Assembly (NCBI GenBank): GCA_947624225.1
Contig: CANQJF010000004.1
Location: forward strand, 1 to 64,000
Origin: an uncultured Clostridia bacterium
Lineage (GTDB): Bacteria > Bacillota > Clostridia > Christensenellales > Borkfalkiaceae
Length of the DNA: 64,000 nt
Direction of reading: 5' to 3'
Below the pieces are notes generated by a model, which saw only the letters and a list, made by a program, of their open reading frames with translations, ran no database searches and had not been told where the DNA came from. A program made the position numbers and the translations under genes. Numbering within the stretch: position 1 is the stretch's first letter; each line of letters opens with the position of its first letter. Shown piece after piece: positions 16,030-23,519 of this stretch.

Positions 16030-17235
16030 ATGGAATCTCTCAGGGAGCTTTATAAGATCGGCAGAGGGCCGTCGAGTTCGCATACGATGGGCCCCTCGCG
16101 TGCGGCGACCCAATTCGCGGCACAATATTCTGAGGCGACGCGCTTTGTCGCCACGCTTCACGGTTCCCTTGCGCTCACGGGCAAGGGGCATCTCACGGAT
16201 GTCGCCGTAACCGACGCATTTGCGCCCAAGCCGTGCGAGGTGCGTTTTTGCATGCAGCCGGAGGAACTTCCCCATCCCAATGTCTTGGACCTCGAAGCCT
16301 ATGCGGAGGACAAGCTGCTCGGCAAGGAGCGGTATCTCTCCGTCGGCGGGGGAACGGTCCGCCGAGAGGGGGAACCCGGCGCGCAGGCGGAGCATGTCTA
16401 TCCGTTTGCCGATTTCGGGGAGATCATGGCCTACTGCCAACGCGAAAATTTAAAGCCGGAGGAAGTGGTTTATCGCTTTGAGGGAGAGGGAATCCGTGAT
16501 TTTCTCTCGCAAATTTGGCAGACGATGGTCTCCACCATCCGCAAGGGGTTGCAGGCAACGGGCAAACTTCCCGGGAGCTTGAAAGTGGACCGCAAGGCAA
16601 AGACGCTGTTTGAAACGGTTGCGGAGGATGAACAGTTGGAGGAGCGCGAAAAACGGCTGCTCTGTGCGTTCGCCTTTGCCACGAGCGAGGAGAATGCCGC
16701 GGGCGGTACGATCGTCACGGCGCCCACTTGCGGCGCAAGCGGCATCCTGCCCGCCGTCCTCTACTATCTCTCCAACCGGCACGGGTTTTCCCAAAACCGC
16801 GTTCTCGCGGCGCTTGCAACGGCGGGGCTTATCGGCATCACCGTCAAGCAGAATGCCTCTGTGAGCGGTGCGGAAGCGGGCTGTCAGGCAGAAGTGGGCA
16901 CGGCAACCTCCATGGCGGCCGCGGCCGTGTGCCGTCTCTTTGACGCCGGACTCGAACAGATCGAATATGCGGCGGAGATCGCGCTCGAACACCAGCTCGG
17001 CCTCACTTGCGATCCCATCGGGGGGTATGTGCAGATCCCCTGCATCGAGCGGAATGCCGTTGCCAGCCTTCGGGCGCTCTCCTCCGCCGAACTTTCGCGC
17101 GTGCTCACGGGGACGCGCAAGATCTCTTTCGATACGGTGGTCCGCACGATGTATGAGACGGGCAAGGACCTCTCCTCCCGCTACCGCGAGACCTCGGAGG
17201 GGGGGCTTGCCACCGTCTATAAGAGTTGCGATTGA
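16030..17235 (+). CDS. sdaA: L-serine ammonia-lyase, iron-sulfur-dependent, single chain
   Basis: 401 residues; converts L-serine to pyruvate and ammonia. The beta-like half comes first (GPSSSHTMGPSRAA), followed by the alpha-like half. Probable [4Fe-4S] ligands are C234 in PTCGASG, C285 in AGCQAEVG and C327 in LTCDPIGG, the three-cysteine set of the family. It is somewhat shorter than typical ~450-residue one-chain enzymes, with a compact beta domain. GAGGT is the ribosome-binding site, 20 bases after purH, so it may be co-transcribed with it. Confidence 0.93.
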   Translation: MESLRELYKIGRGPSSSHTMGPSRAATQFAAQYSEATRFVATLHGSLALTGKGHLTDVAVTDAFAPKPCEVRFCMQPEELPHPNVLDLEAYAEDKLLGKERYLSVGGGTVRREGEPGAQAEHVYPFADFGEIMAYCQRENLKPEEVVYRFEGEGIRDFLSQIWQTMVSTIRKGLQATGKLPGSLKVDRKAKTLFETVAEDEQLEEREKRLLCAFAFATSEENAAGGTIVTAPTCGASGILPAVLYYLSNRHGFSQNRVLAALATAGLIGITVKQNASVSGAEAGCQAEVGTATSMAAAAVCRLFDAGLEQIEYAAEIALEHQLGLTCDPIGGYVQIPCIERNAVASLRALSSAELSRVLTGTRKISFDTVVRTMYETGKDLSSRYRETSEGGLATVYKSCD

Positions 17236-17324
17236 AAAGGGCCGCCCATCTTGGGCGAAAGAGGGGACTTTGCGTCGAGGGCGCCGTGCCCCGCATGCAA
17301 GGGATACAATTGGATACAAAAATG

Positions 17325-17355
17325 AAAGCGGGCGACAGGGAATGTCGCCCGCTTT
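17325..17355. terminator. Bidirectional terminator between sdaA and the TSCPD gene
   Basis: A perfect 13-bp stem AAAGCGGGCGACA with a GGGAA loop lies between convergent genes. On the minus strand it is followed by CATTTTTG; on the plus strand T-richness is weaker. Confidence 0.8.
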
Positions 17356-17369
17356 GGGTCATAGATCGG

Positions 17370-17621
17370 TTATTTTTTGGTTGTCATATACGGTTCGAGC
17401 GCGAGCGCGAGCTGATCCGGGCAGGATGTGTTTTGGCGGCACCGGATCCCTTTCAAAAGGGGAACGACCTCATCGGGCGTCTTGCCCTCGACGAGACGGC
17501 TGATCCCCTGCAAATTGCCCGAACATCCGCCGATGAATTTCACGCCGTGAATGCGGTTTGCATCATCGAGCTCGAAGATGATCTGTTTGCTGCATGTGCC
17601 TTTTGTCGAATATGTGATCAT
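17370..17621 (-). CDS. TSCPD domain protein (TIGR03905 family)
   Basis: 83 residues. The motif NTSCPDQLALAL is the family signature, and FIGGCSGNLQGI precedes it. The same module is found at the C-terminus of some vitamin B12-dependent ribonucleotide reductases and as stand-alone proteins in Firmicutes; the free form has no proven function. The cysteines could bind metal. Preceded by GGAGGAAAATCAA on the minus strand and 14 bases downstream of the DUF4364 gene, probably in one operon. Confidence 0.85.
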   Translation of the reverse strand: MITYSTKGTCSKQIIFELDDANRIHGVKFIGGCSGNLQGISRLVEGKTPDEVVPLLKGIRCRQNTSCPDQLALALEPYMTTKK

Positions 17622-17635
17622 TTGATTTTCCTCCT

Positions 17636-18160
17636 TTAATCCACAAGGGTTTCGTACACGACAGAGTAGAGTTCGGCGGCCTTATCTTCCCATTTTTTGT
17701 AGATGCGGCTGGCGGTTTTTTTGTCCGGGACGACAAATTTGAGTTCGAGCATGGGCTGGACAGGGGCGAGGATCTTCAAAAATACGGTATACGTTCCGTC
17801 CTTGTTTTGGTAGTAATCCGAGCGGCATTCCTGCCTCGTCCTGAACTTTGCGCCGTTTGTCTTGACATAGCGGGAAATTTCCTCGCGGGAGCTTCGCGGA
17901 ATATTGATGTAGAAGTTCGCGAGCGTCTCCCTGCCCTCCGGGGTGATGGTGTAGAGAGGATCGTCGCCGCCGGGGATCTCGCAGATAAAACCGTCGGAGA
18001 GCATTTTGTGGATGAGCACGACACAGTCCATATAATTGATCCAATCATTGGAGGATGTGCACATATCCACGAGCGTACGCTCCGAGAGGGGGCTTTCCAT
18101 CTTGTCAAAGACAAAGAGGAGAATAAGTTTGTTGACCGAAGTCTCGCCTTTTATCTGCAT
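17636..18160 (-). CDS. DUF4364 family protein, winged-helix-like
   Basis: 174 residues. The N-terminal half looks like a winged-helix regulator (KLILLFVFDKME, LVDMCTSSNDWINYMD, YTITPEGRETLANF) and the C-terminal half is a conserved DUF4364 domain (LKILAPVQPMLELKFVVPDK). Family members are widespread in Clostridia and presumed to be DNA-binding, but no target is known. It is followed by the TSCPD gene. The ribosome-binding region is weak. Confidence 0.8.
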   Translation of the reverse strand: MQIKGETSVNKLILLFVFDKMESPLSERTLVDMCTSSNDWINYMDCVVLIHKMLSDGFICEIPGGDDPLYTITPEGRETLANFYINIPRSSREEISRYVKTNGAKFRTRQECRSDYYQNKDGTYTVFLKILAPVQPMLELKFVVPDKKTASRIYKKWEDKAAELYSVVYETLVD

Positions 18161-18202
18161 GGGTATTTTTTATCGGGAATTCTTCCTGAAATCGCTTTAA
18201 GA

Positions 18203-18237
18203 CAAACAAGTCGCTTAAATCCTAAGCGACTTGTTTG
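18203..18237. terminator. Terminator downstream of the HPr-like gene
   Basis: A perfect 15-bp stem CAAACAAGTCGCTTA with a 5-base loop. It lies 3' of the minus-strand HPr-like gene. The minus-strand T-tract is poor, but the stem is strong. Confidence 0.75.
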
Positions 18238-18281
18238 CTTTCGCCTTTCGAAATTATTTGGCCGCCAAAGCGGATGGGATC

Positions 18282-18509
18282 TTACGCCTGGAATTTCGCA
18301 AGTTTCGCAAGAAGGTCTGCGCAATCGTCGTTAAAGATCTCAACGGTGAGAGGCTTGGAGGTGTCGAGGCTGAAAAGACCGAGGATGGACTTCGCGTCGA
18401 CGACAAAGCGGCCGCTCTTGATAACGATCTCATAGTCATAGCTTTGCGTGATGTTGACAAATTCTTTCACGCTGCTCGACATTTCGAGATTTATGGTAAT
18501 GGATTTCAT
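18282..18509 (-). CDS. HPr-like protein without the active-site histidine
   Basis: 75 residues, the length of HPr. The regulatory segment DAKSILGLFSLD matches the HPr Ser46 region (S41 here). The segment where HPr carries TGLHARPA reads MSSSVKEF, so the phosphorylatable histidine is missing and the protein cannot pass phosphate to sugar transporters. Loss of His15 with retention of Ser46 is the pattern of Crh, the catabolite-repression co-factor, so a regulatory role is possible. No HPr kinase gene is in the window. GAGGGAAATCCACC precedes the ATG on the minus strand. Confidence 0.78.
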   Translation of the reverse strand: MKSITINLEMSSSVKEFVNITQSYDYEIVIKSGRFVVDAKSILGLFSLDTSKPLTVEIFNDDCADLLAKLAKFQA

Positions 18510-18670
18510 GGTGGATTTCCCTCCCGAATGGATTTGGTCATATTATACATGAAAACTCGGATAAAAGCAAGGCTTTTCCGAAAAATATTTTGCAAAAAAA
18601 TCAAAGACGGGAAATTGTGCAAATTGCAAGGTTTTTTTCAAAAACACTTTCGCAATCGCCGAAATTGTGC

Positions 18671-18676
18671 TATAAT
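18671..18676 (+). promoter_or_regulatory. Extended -10 element upstream of the 18722 gene
   Basis: TGC followed by a perfect TATAAT. The -35 is weak (TTTCGC, 17 bases upstream). The leader of about 40 bases contains GAGGAACG just before the ATG. Confidence 0.6.
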
Positions 18677-18721
18677 GAAAAAAAAGAGAAAAAGGGGCAG
18701 GCGCCCTGCCAAAGAGGAACG

Positions 18722-19441
18722 ATGGAAGAAAAATACGAGCGCATCGCGCGGTTTTTGGAGAGTTGCACTTCGCTCATGCAATGCGATTATCGCTTGGCCG
18801 GAGCCAAAATCACGGAGATCTTGCAGGACATCGCGTCCAGCAAGGAGCTCACACAGCTATTCACGGCAGTCACCAAGGGATTCAACTATGCGGCGGCCAA
18901 CAGGGACTATCTTCGCTATCCCGCGTCTCCCGGCGCAACGCACGGCGCGGCATATCTTCCCGCAGAGCGCAAAGACGTCTTGGCCTTTGTATTCTGCCTC
19001 TTGGTGGAGTTCGACGCGGGGACCAAGAAACTCGACGACTTTTTGCTCCGCTACTTCTATGTGGACGGCAGCTACACGGCGGGATTTCTCATCTTTACCG
19101 ACCGCGTCATCAAGCCTTTCCGCGACATCGTGGCGGATTGCTTCCCCGAACTTTCCGGGGCGGCGGAGACGCATGTTGCGGAGGCGCCGGGGCCCGCCGA
19201 GGCAGATCCGTTTGCCCGCGTTCCCGCAATGATCGCTGCCGAGCGCACCCGCTTTGCCTCGTTCTCTTTGGGCGAAGAGGGCAGCGCCGCGGCACAGCTC
19301 ATCTTCACGGGTCTGCTCTCTGCCGGCGAACGGCGGGATACCGCCGCATTCACGGCAATGCTTGCGGGGTATAAATATTTGCTCCGCTTTTACGGGATCA
19401 ATGAGCCCACAGACCTTTTCGCGTTTGCCGCTTCACTGTAA
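18722..19441 (+). CDS. Hypothetical protein, unrecognised
   Basis: 239 residues; I do not recognise the family. The N-terminal two thirds are predicted helical and rich in aromatic residues (KLDDFLLRYFYVDGSYTAGFLIFTDRVIKPF), followed by an Ala/Glu/Pro-rich linker near 155-170 and another helical segment. No signal peptide or membrane helix is seen. The track starts at 18590, but the ATG at 18722 follows GAGGAACG and lies downstream of the TATAAT box. The gene precedes the ADP-ribose pyrophosphatase by 41 bases in the same direction and may share its transcript. Confidence 0.7.
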   Translation: MEEKYERIARFLESCTSLMQCDYRLAGAKITEILQDIASSKELTQLFTAVTKGFNYAAANRDYLRYPASPGATHGAAYLPAERKDVLAFVFCLLVEFDAGTKKLDDFLLRYFYVDGSYTAGFLIFTDRVIKPFRDIVADCFPELSGAAETHVAEAPGPAEADPFARVPAMIAAERTRFASFSLGEEGSAAAQLIFTGLLSAGERRDTAAFTAMLAGYKYLLRFYGINEPTDLFAFAASL

Positions 19442-19482
19442 GGGCAAAGGAATGGATGCGGAGGCTTTTGCATAGATAAAAT

Positions 19483-20010
19483 ATGGTCCTCACAGAAAAA
19501 ACCGTCAACAAAAACTACATCTACCGCGGGAAGATCATCAACGTGCGTTGCGACGACGCCCAACTTCCCGACGGAAAGCCCTGCAAGCGCGAGCTCGTGG
19601 AGCACCCGGGCGGAGCTTGCGTGATCGCCGTCTTGGAGGGTAAGATCGCGCTGGTGCGCCAATTCCGTTATGCTTACGGGGAAGAATTGTTCGAGATCCC
19701 CGCGGGCAAGTTGGAGAGGGGAGAAGATCCCGCCAATGCCGCCCTGAGAGAGCTCGGGGAGGAGACGGGGCTATCCGCGGATCGCTTGGAGCCCTTGTTC
19801 ACGATCTATCCCACCCCGGGCTATACGAACGAGAAGATCTACATCTATGAGGCCCGGAACGTGAAACGGGGCGAGGCGCATCCCGACGACGGAGAATTCC
19901 TCGGCGTGGAATACATCCCGCTTGCCGAGGCCTTTGCAATGGTGCAGGATGGGCGTATCAAGGATGCAAAGACGATCATCGCCCTGCAATATTTAAAAAA
20001 CCGCGGATAG
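19483..20010 (+). CDS. nudF: Nudix ADP-ribose pyrophosphatase
   Basis: 175 residues. The Nudix box is complete: GKLERGEDPANAALRELGEETG fits GX5EX7REUXEEXG. The N-terminal TVNKNYIYRGKIINVRCDDAQLP and the proline-rich TIYPTPGYTNEKIYIYEA after the box are typical of ADP-ribose pyrophosphatases, which recycle ADP-ribose to AMP and ribose 5-phosphate. No clear Shine-Dalgarno sits near the ATG; a GGAGG 19 bases upstream is too distant. It is probably co-transcribed with the preceding hypothetical gene. Confidence 0.9.
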   Translation: MVLTEKTVNKNYIYRGKIINVRCDDAQLPDGKPCKRELVEHPGGACVIAVLEGKIALVRQFRYAYGEELFEIPAGKLERGEDPANAALRELGEETGLSADRLEPLFTIYPTPGYTNEKIYIYEARNVKRGEAHPDDGEFLGVEYIPLAEAFAMVQDGRIKDAKTIIALQYLKNRG

Positions 20011-20027
20011 ACCCGCACGCAAGAAAT

Positions 20028-20055
20028 ATCCCCGCGCCGTTGCGCGGGGATTTCT
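20028..20055. terminator. Terminator between convergent genes
   Basis: ATCCCCGCGC-CGTT-GCGCGGGGAT is a perfect 10-bp stem followed by TTCT on the plus strand and ATTTCTTGC on the minus strand, so it can serve both flanking genes. Confidence 0.85.
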
Positions 20056-20076
20056 CTAAGGGATCGGATTCCAAAC

Positions 20077-20283
20077 TCAGCCGTTGCAGCCGCAGCCGCC
20101 GAGGTTCCCGAGCAGGCGGGAGAGGGTACCGTTCTTGCACATGCAATATGCGAGGGCGACAAGAAGGGGCCATCCGCAACCTTGAAGCGCTCTCGAATTG
20201 AGCAGGTTGGTGCCGTTCGACCCGAGCAGGAGCGCGATGATGAGAATCCAAAGGCAGCTATTGCTATTCAAGCAACCGTTCAT
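20077..20283 (-). CDS. Small hydrophobic Cys/Gly-rich protein
   Basis: 68 residues beginning MNGCLNSNSCLWILIIALLLG, with a second hydrophobic run WPLLVALAYCMC and a GGCGCNG tail. Six cysteines are visible. A near-ideal ribosome-binding site, AAGGAGGAAGAACT, and a shared terminator support a real gene despite its size. It resembles the short YjcZ-like or chorion-like membrane peptides that some spore formers make, but the resemblance is compositional. Location and function are unknown. Confidence 0.7.
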   Translation of the reverse strand: MNGCLNSNSCLWILIIALLLGSNGTNLLNSRALQGCGWPLLVALAYCMCKNGTLSRLLGNLGGCGCNG

Positions 20284-20396
20284 AGTTCTTCCTCCTTGAA
20301 GTGGCCGCAGAGTATGTAATCTTGGATCCTGCGGTGTTCTATTCCATCATATGGATAGAAAGGGGAAAAATGTTACGGCGGAGTTGGTTCATTCGG

Positions 20397-20425
20397 TTGC
20401 CAAATAAAAAAAACTCTGTTATAAT
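20397..20425 (+). promoter_or_regulatory. Promoter of the ECF-coaX-hom operon leader
   Basis: TTGCCA (20397-20402) and TATAAT (20420-20425) are separated by 17 bases. Transcription should start near 20432, about 230-245 bases before the first gene. Confidence 0.8.
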
Positions 20426-20431
20426 AGATAG

Positions 20432-20660
20432 GACCCCCGCGGAAAGGAGCGGCACGCGCGCACGGTGCGGCCGTATCCGTTGAATTTCCCAAGGGCTCCC
20501 CTCGGCGCCCTGTAAGGGGAGCTCCGCCGATGCCTTTTCGGCTGTGACCGATTGAGGCTTCTGTTTGTGCTACTAAAATCGACGCGGGCGCGTAAGTAGG
20601 GGTTTCAAAACCCTTTCGGCACACGTTTTCTACGGATACCCTCGCCTAAGGAGGGATCCG
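20432..20660 (+). ncRNA. Structured 5' leader, candidate riboswitch
   Basis: The ~230-base GC-rich leader holds several hairpins (e.g. GGCTCCCCT with AGGGGAGCT; GCCGA-TGCCTTT-TCGGC; GGGTTT-CA-AAACCC). GTATCCGT (20473-20480) is perfectly complementary to ACGGATAC (20632-20639), while CGGATaCCCTC (20633-20643) is complementary to GAGGGATCCG (20651-20660). The two pairings share bases and exclude each other; the second buries part of an AAGGAGGG Shine-Dalgarno. I do not recognise a known riboswitch class, and a stand-alone small RNA is not excluded. This accounts for the 392-base gap. Confidence 0.55.
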
Positions 20661-20675
20661 ATGGAGGTAAAATTT

Positions 20676-21347
20676 ATGGAAGCGAAGAAATTCTTCTCCG
20701 CAAAGAACATCGCGTACACCGCGGTGCTTCTGGCTCTCGTGGTCGTGTTGCAAATTTGGGGCGGATTTATCCGAATCAGCGACACATCGCTTAGCTTTGT
20801 GCTTGTCCCCATTGTATTGGGAGCGCTCCTGCTCGGCATCGGGGGAGGCGCATTGCTCGGTTTATCCTTTGGCATTATCACGCTTGTGCAGGGGATCTTG
20901 GTCGATCCGTTTACGAGCACGCTGTTTTCAGCCTCCCCTGTCATGACGGTGCTCATTTGCCTCGTAAAAGGAACAGCCGCCGGGGTAATTCCCGCGGTCC
21001 TGTATCGGCTCATCAAGAACAAGAATCAAATCGTTGCGGTCTTTATCGCCGCCGCAAGCGCGCCGATTGCCAACACGGGGATCTTTATCTTGGGATGTCT
21101 CATGATCAGCGGGGCAATCGGGGCGAACTTCACGGCGACAGGCGCAATGTCTGAGGTGGTCTATTTCCTCTTCATCCTATGCGCGGGCACCAACTTCCTT
21201 GTTGAATTTGCCATCAACCTCGTGTTGGCTCCGGTCATCTACCGCGTGGTTGTCATTACTGAAAAATATATCCTGAAAAAACATGCGGGAAAAGGAAAGG
21301 CTGAACCTGCCCAACCCGCCGCACAATCCACGGAGCAAGATCAATGA
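20676..21347 (+). CDS. ECF transporter S component, probably pantothenate-related
   Basis: 223 residues from this start, with about six membrane helices, as in substrate-binding S components that join a shared EcfAA'T energising module (not encoded here). Features include KNIAYTAVLLALVVVLQIWGGF at the N-terminus and repeated Gly-rich helices. An ATG at 20661 is also possible, but the ATG at 20676 has GGAGG at 8-base spacing. The stop overlaps coaX by four bases, so pantothenate or a related CoA precursor is a reasonable inferred substrate. A hydrophilic Ala/Gln tail follows the last helix. Confidence 0.85.
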   Translation: MEAKKFFSAKNIAYTAVLLALVVVLQIWGGFIRISDTSLSFVLVPIVLGALLLGIGGGALLGLSFGIITLVQGILVDPFTSTLFSASPVMTVLICLVKGTAAGVIPAVLYRLIKNKNQIVAVFIAAASAPIANTGIFILGCLMISGAIGANFTATGAMSEVVYFLFILCAGTNFLVEFAINLVLAPVIYRVVVITEKYILKKHAGKGKAEPAQPAAQSTEQDQ

Positions 21348-22126
21348 TCATCTGCATCGATATCGGCAATACCAACATCAAATACGGCGTCTATGACGGC
21401 GACGCGCTCAAAATATCTTTCCGCGTTGCCACCGACCATAAAAAGACGTCCGATGAATACGGCTCCCAGCTCATCTCCATGCTCTCCGTTGCGGGTTTGC
21501 AGGCGGCGGACATCACGGGCGGGATCATCTCCTCCGTCGTCCCCAGCCTCGACTACACAATGGAGCACATGCTTGCCGTCTACCTCTCGGTGCGGCCCAA
21601 GCAGATCGGCCCCGGCATCAAGACGGGGCTCAAAATGCTTGCGGACAACGCCAAGGAAGTGGGGGCCGACCGCGTCGTCAACAATGTCGCGGCGCTCAAA
21701 AAATACGGTGCCGGGCGGCCCATCATCGTCGTGGATTTCGGCACGGCGACGACGTTCAACATCATCAAAGAGAGCGCTTTCATCGGGGGCGTCATCGCGC
21801 CCGGCATCAAGGGCTCTTTGGATAGCCTCATCAGCGGGACGGCCAAACTTCCCCGCGTGGAGATCGAGGCGCCCAAGAGCGTCATCGCGACCAATACCGT
21901 CACCAACATGCAGGCGGGCATCGTGTTCGGCTTTGCCGGTCTTGTCGAATACATCGTCAAGAAGATTAAGAATGAATTGGGCACCCAAGATGTGCTCACC
22001 GTCGCAACGGGCGGGTTTTCCGAAGTCATGGCCAAAGAGACCAAGTGCATCGACGTCATCGACAGGATGCTCACGCTCGACGGCTTGAAATATTTATATG
22101 AACTCAATTCGGAGGAAGGGAAATGA
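21344..22126 (+). CDS. coaX: Type III pantothenate kinase
   Basis: 260 residues; phosphorylates pantothenate, the first step of CoA synthesis. The ASKHA-fold phosphate-1 motif is CIDIGNTNIKYGVY, phosphate-2 is VVDFGTATTFNI, and GADRVVNNVAAL and GGVIAPGIKGSLDSL match family regions. Length is normal. The start codon overlaps the ECF gene stop (ATGA) and the end overlaps hom in the same way, showing tight translational coupling in a three-gene operon. Confidence 0.95.
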   Translation: MIICIDIGNTNIKYGVYDGDALKISFRVATDHKKTSDEYGSQLISMLSVAGLQAADITGGIISSVVPSLDYTMEHMLAVYLSVRPKQIGPGIKTGLKMLADNAKEVGADRVVNNVAALKKYGAGRPIIVVDFGTATTFNIIKESAFIGGVIAPGIKGSLDSLISGTAKLPRVEIEAPKSVIATNTVTNMQAGIVFGFAGLVEYIVKKIKNELGTQDVLTVATGGFSEVMAKETKCIDVIDRMLTLDGLKYLYELNSEEGK

Positions 22127-23400
22127 AGAAGGTGGGGGTATCCATCCTCGGGCTCGGTGTCGTCGGGGGCGGGACTTACAAGATCCTCAAAGAGCATGCG
22201 GAATTTTACCGCGCAACACAGTGTGTGGACATTGTCGTAGAGAGCGTTTTCGAGCGCAACAAGGAGCGCGTGGAAGCGCTCGGGATCCCGCCCGAGAAAC
22301 TCGCTTCCAACATTGCGGAAGTGGTCTTGGATCCCGACGTCAACATCGTTGTGGAATGTATCGGCGGCGTTACGGATGCGAAAGACTATGTGCTCGACGC
22401 GCTCAATGCGGGCAAGACGGTCGTCACATCCAACAAGGAGCTCTTCTGCAAGTATTGGCACGAACTCGAACGGGCGGCCAAGCACCACAATGCGGGGCTC
22501 TTCTATGAAGCCAGCTGTGTCGGCGGCGTGCCCATCATCCGTACCCTGCTCGACGGCCTGCAAGCAAACGAGATCTCCTCGATTGTCGGGATCATCAACG
22601 GAACGACCAATTACATCCTGACCGATATGGCCGAGAAGAAGATCTCCTATTCGGAGGCGCTGGCACAGGCCGTTGCGCTCGGCTATGCCGAGGCGGACCC
22701 GGCGGCGGACGTCGAGGGGTATGACGCGGCCTACAAGCTCTCCATCCTCGCCTCGCTTGCCTTTCATACAAAGGTGCCTTTCAATAAAGTTTTTCGGGAG
22801 GGCATCACCGACGTCTCCCCGACGGACATTGCAGACGGTGCGGCCCTCGGCTATGCGTTAAAGCTGCTCGCCGTCGGAAAGAACACGCCCGCCGGCATCG
22901 AGGTGCGCGTGCATCCCGCTTTTATCGAAAAGGGGCATCCGCTTGCGTCGGTCGGCGGGAGCTACAATGCGATCTTTGTCACGGGAGACAGCGTGGGAGA
23001 TATCATGCTCTATGGCCGCGGCGCGGGAGAACTCCCCACAGGCAGTGCGATCGTCTCCGACATCATCTATGCCGCGACGCACACCGAGCTGCACTATGCA
23101 ACATTCAAAAACACGGCCGCGCCCGATAAAAACGTCAACTTTGTCTCTGACTTTGCGAGCGCTTACTACCTCCGGATGACGGTGGCCGATGAGCCGGGCG
23201 TGCTCGCCAAGATCGCCGCGGTGCTCGCGCGCGGGAACATCTCCATCGATAAACTGACCCAGCGCGTCTCTGACGACGGCAAGGCGACGCTCGTTGTCGT
23301 GACGCACATGACGCACGAGGCGGCCGTCAAGTCGGCAGTCGCCAAGGTGACGGCAACCGGGCTCGCCGAAGTCAATTCGGTGCTCCGCGTGATCCTCTGA
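22123..23400 (+). CDS. hom: Homoserine dehydrogenase
   Basis: 425 residues; reduces aspartate semialdehyde to homoserine for threonine and methionine synthesis. A Rossmann motif GLGVVGGGTYKIL starts the protein; EASCVGGVPIIRTL and VEGYDAAYKLSILASLAF carry the catalytic and substrate regions. Residues ~345-425 are an ACT domain (YYLRMTVADEPGVLAKIA), suggesting feedback control by threonine or a related amino acid. It overlaps coaX by four bases. The operon ends at a strong terminator. Confidence 0.95.
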   Translation: MKKVGVSILGLGVVGGGTYKILKEHAEFYRATQCVDIVVESVFERNKERVEALGIPPEKLASNIAEVVLDPDVNIVVECIGGVTDAKDYVLDALNAGKTVVTSNKELFCKYWHELERAAKHHNAGLFYEASCVGGVPIIRTLLDGLQANEISSIVGIINGTTNYILTDMAEKKISYSEALAQAVALGYAEADPAADVEGYDAAYKLSILASLAFHTKVPFNKVFREGITDVSPTDIADGAALGYALKLLAVGKNTPAGIEVRVHPAFIEKGHPLASVGGSYNAIFVTGDSVGDIMLYGRGAGELPTGSAIVSDIIYAATHTELHYATFKNTAAPDKNVNFVSDFASAYYLRMTVADEPGVLAKIAAVLARGNISIDKLTQRVSDDGKATLVVVTHMTHEAAVKSAVAKVTATGLAEVNSVLRVIL

Positions 23401-23406
23401 ACACAT

Positions 23407-23436
23407 AAAAAGCGCGGCAACGCGCTTTTTTCTTTT
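23407..23436 (+). terminator. Terminator of the ECF-coaX-hom operon
   Basis: AAAAAGCGCG-GCAA-CGCGCTTTTTT with a T-rich tail, seven bases after the hom stop codon. Confidence 0.93.
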
Positions 23437-23519
23437 CTGCTTTGGGCAGGGCGGTTTTGTATCCCGTCGGCACTTTTTTGTGTGCGGCGACGTCTGCCGC
23501 GGGGGGGGGCTATCATATC

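Noticed and set aside
20432-20660. Known riboswitch classes (cobalamin, TPP, FMN, SAM) or T-box for the ECF leader
   Set aside because: I could not find the conserved boxes of those classes; it is left as an unassigned structured leader.
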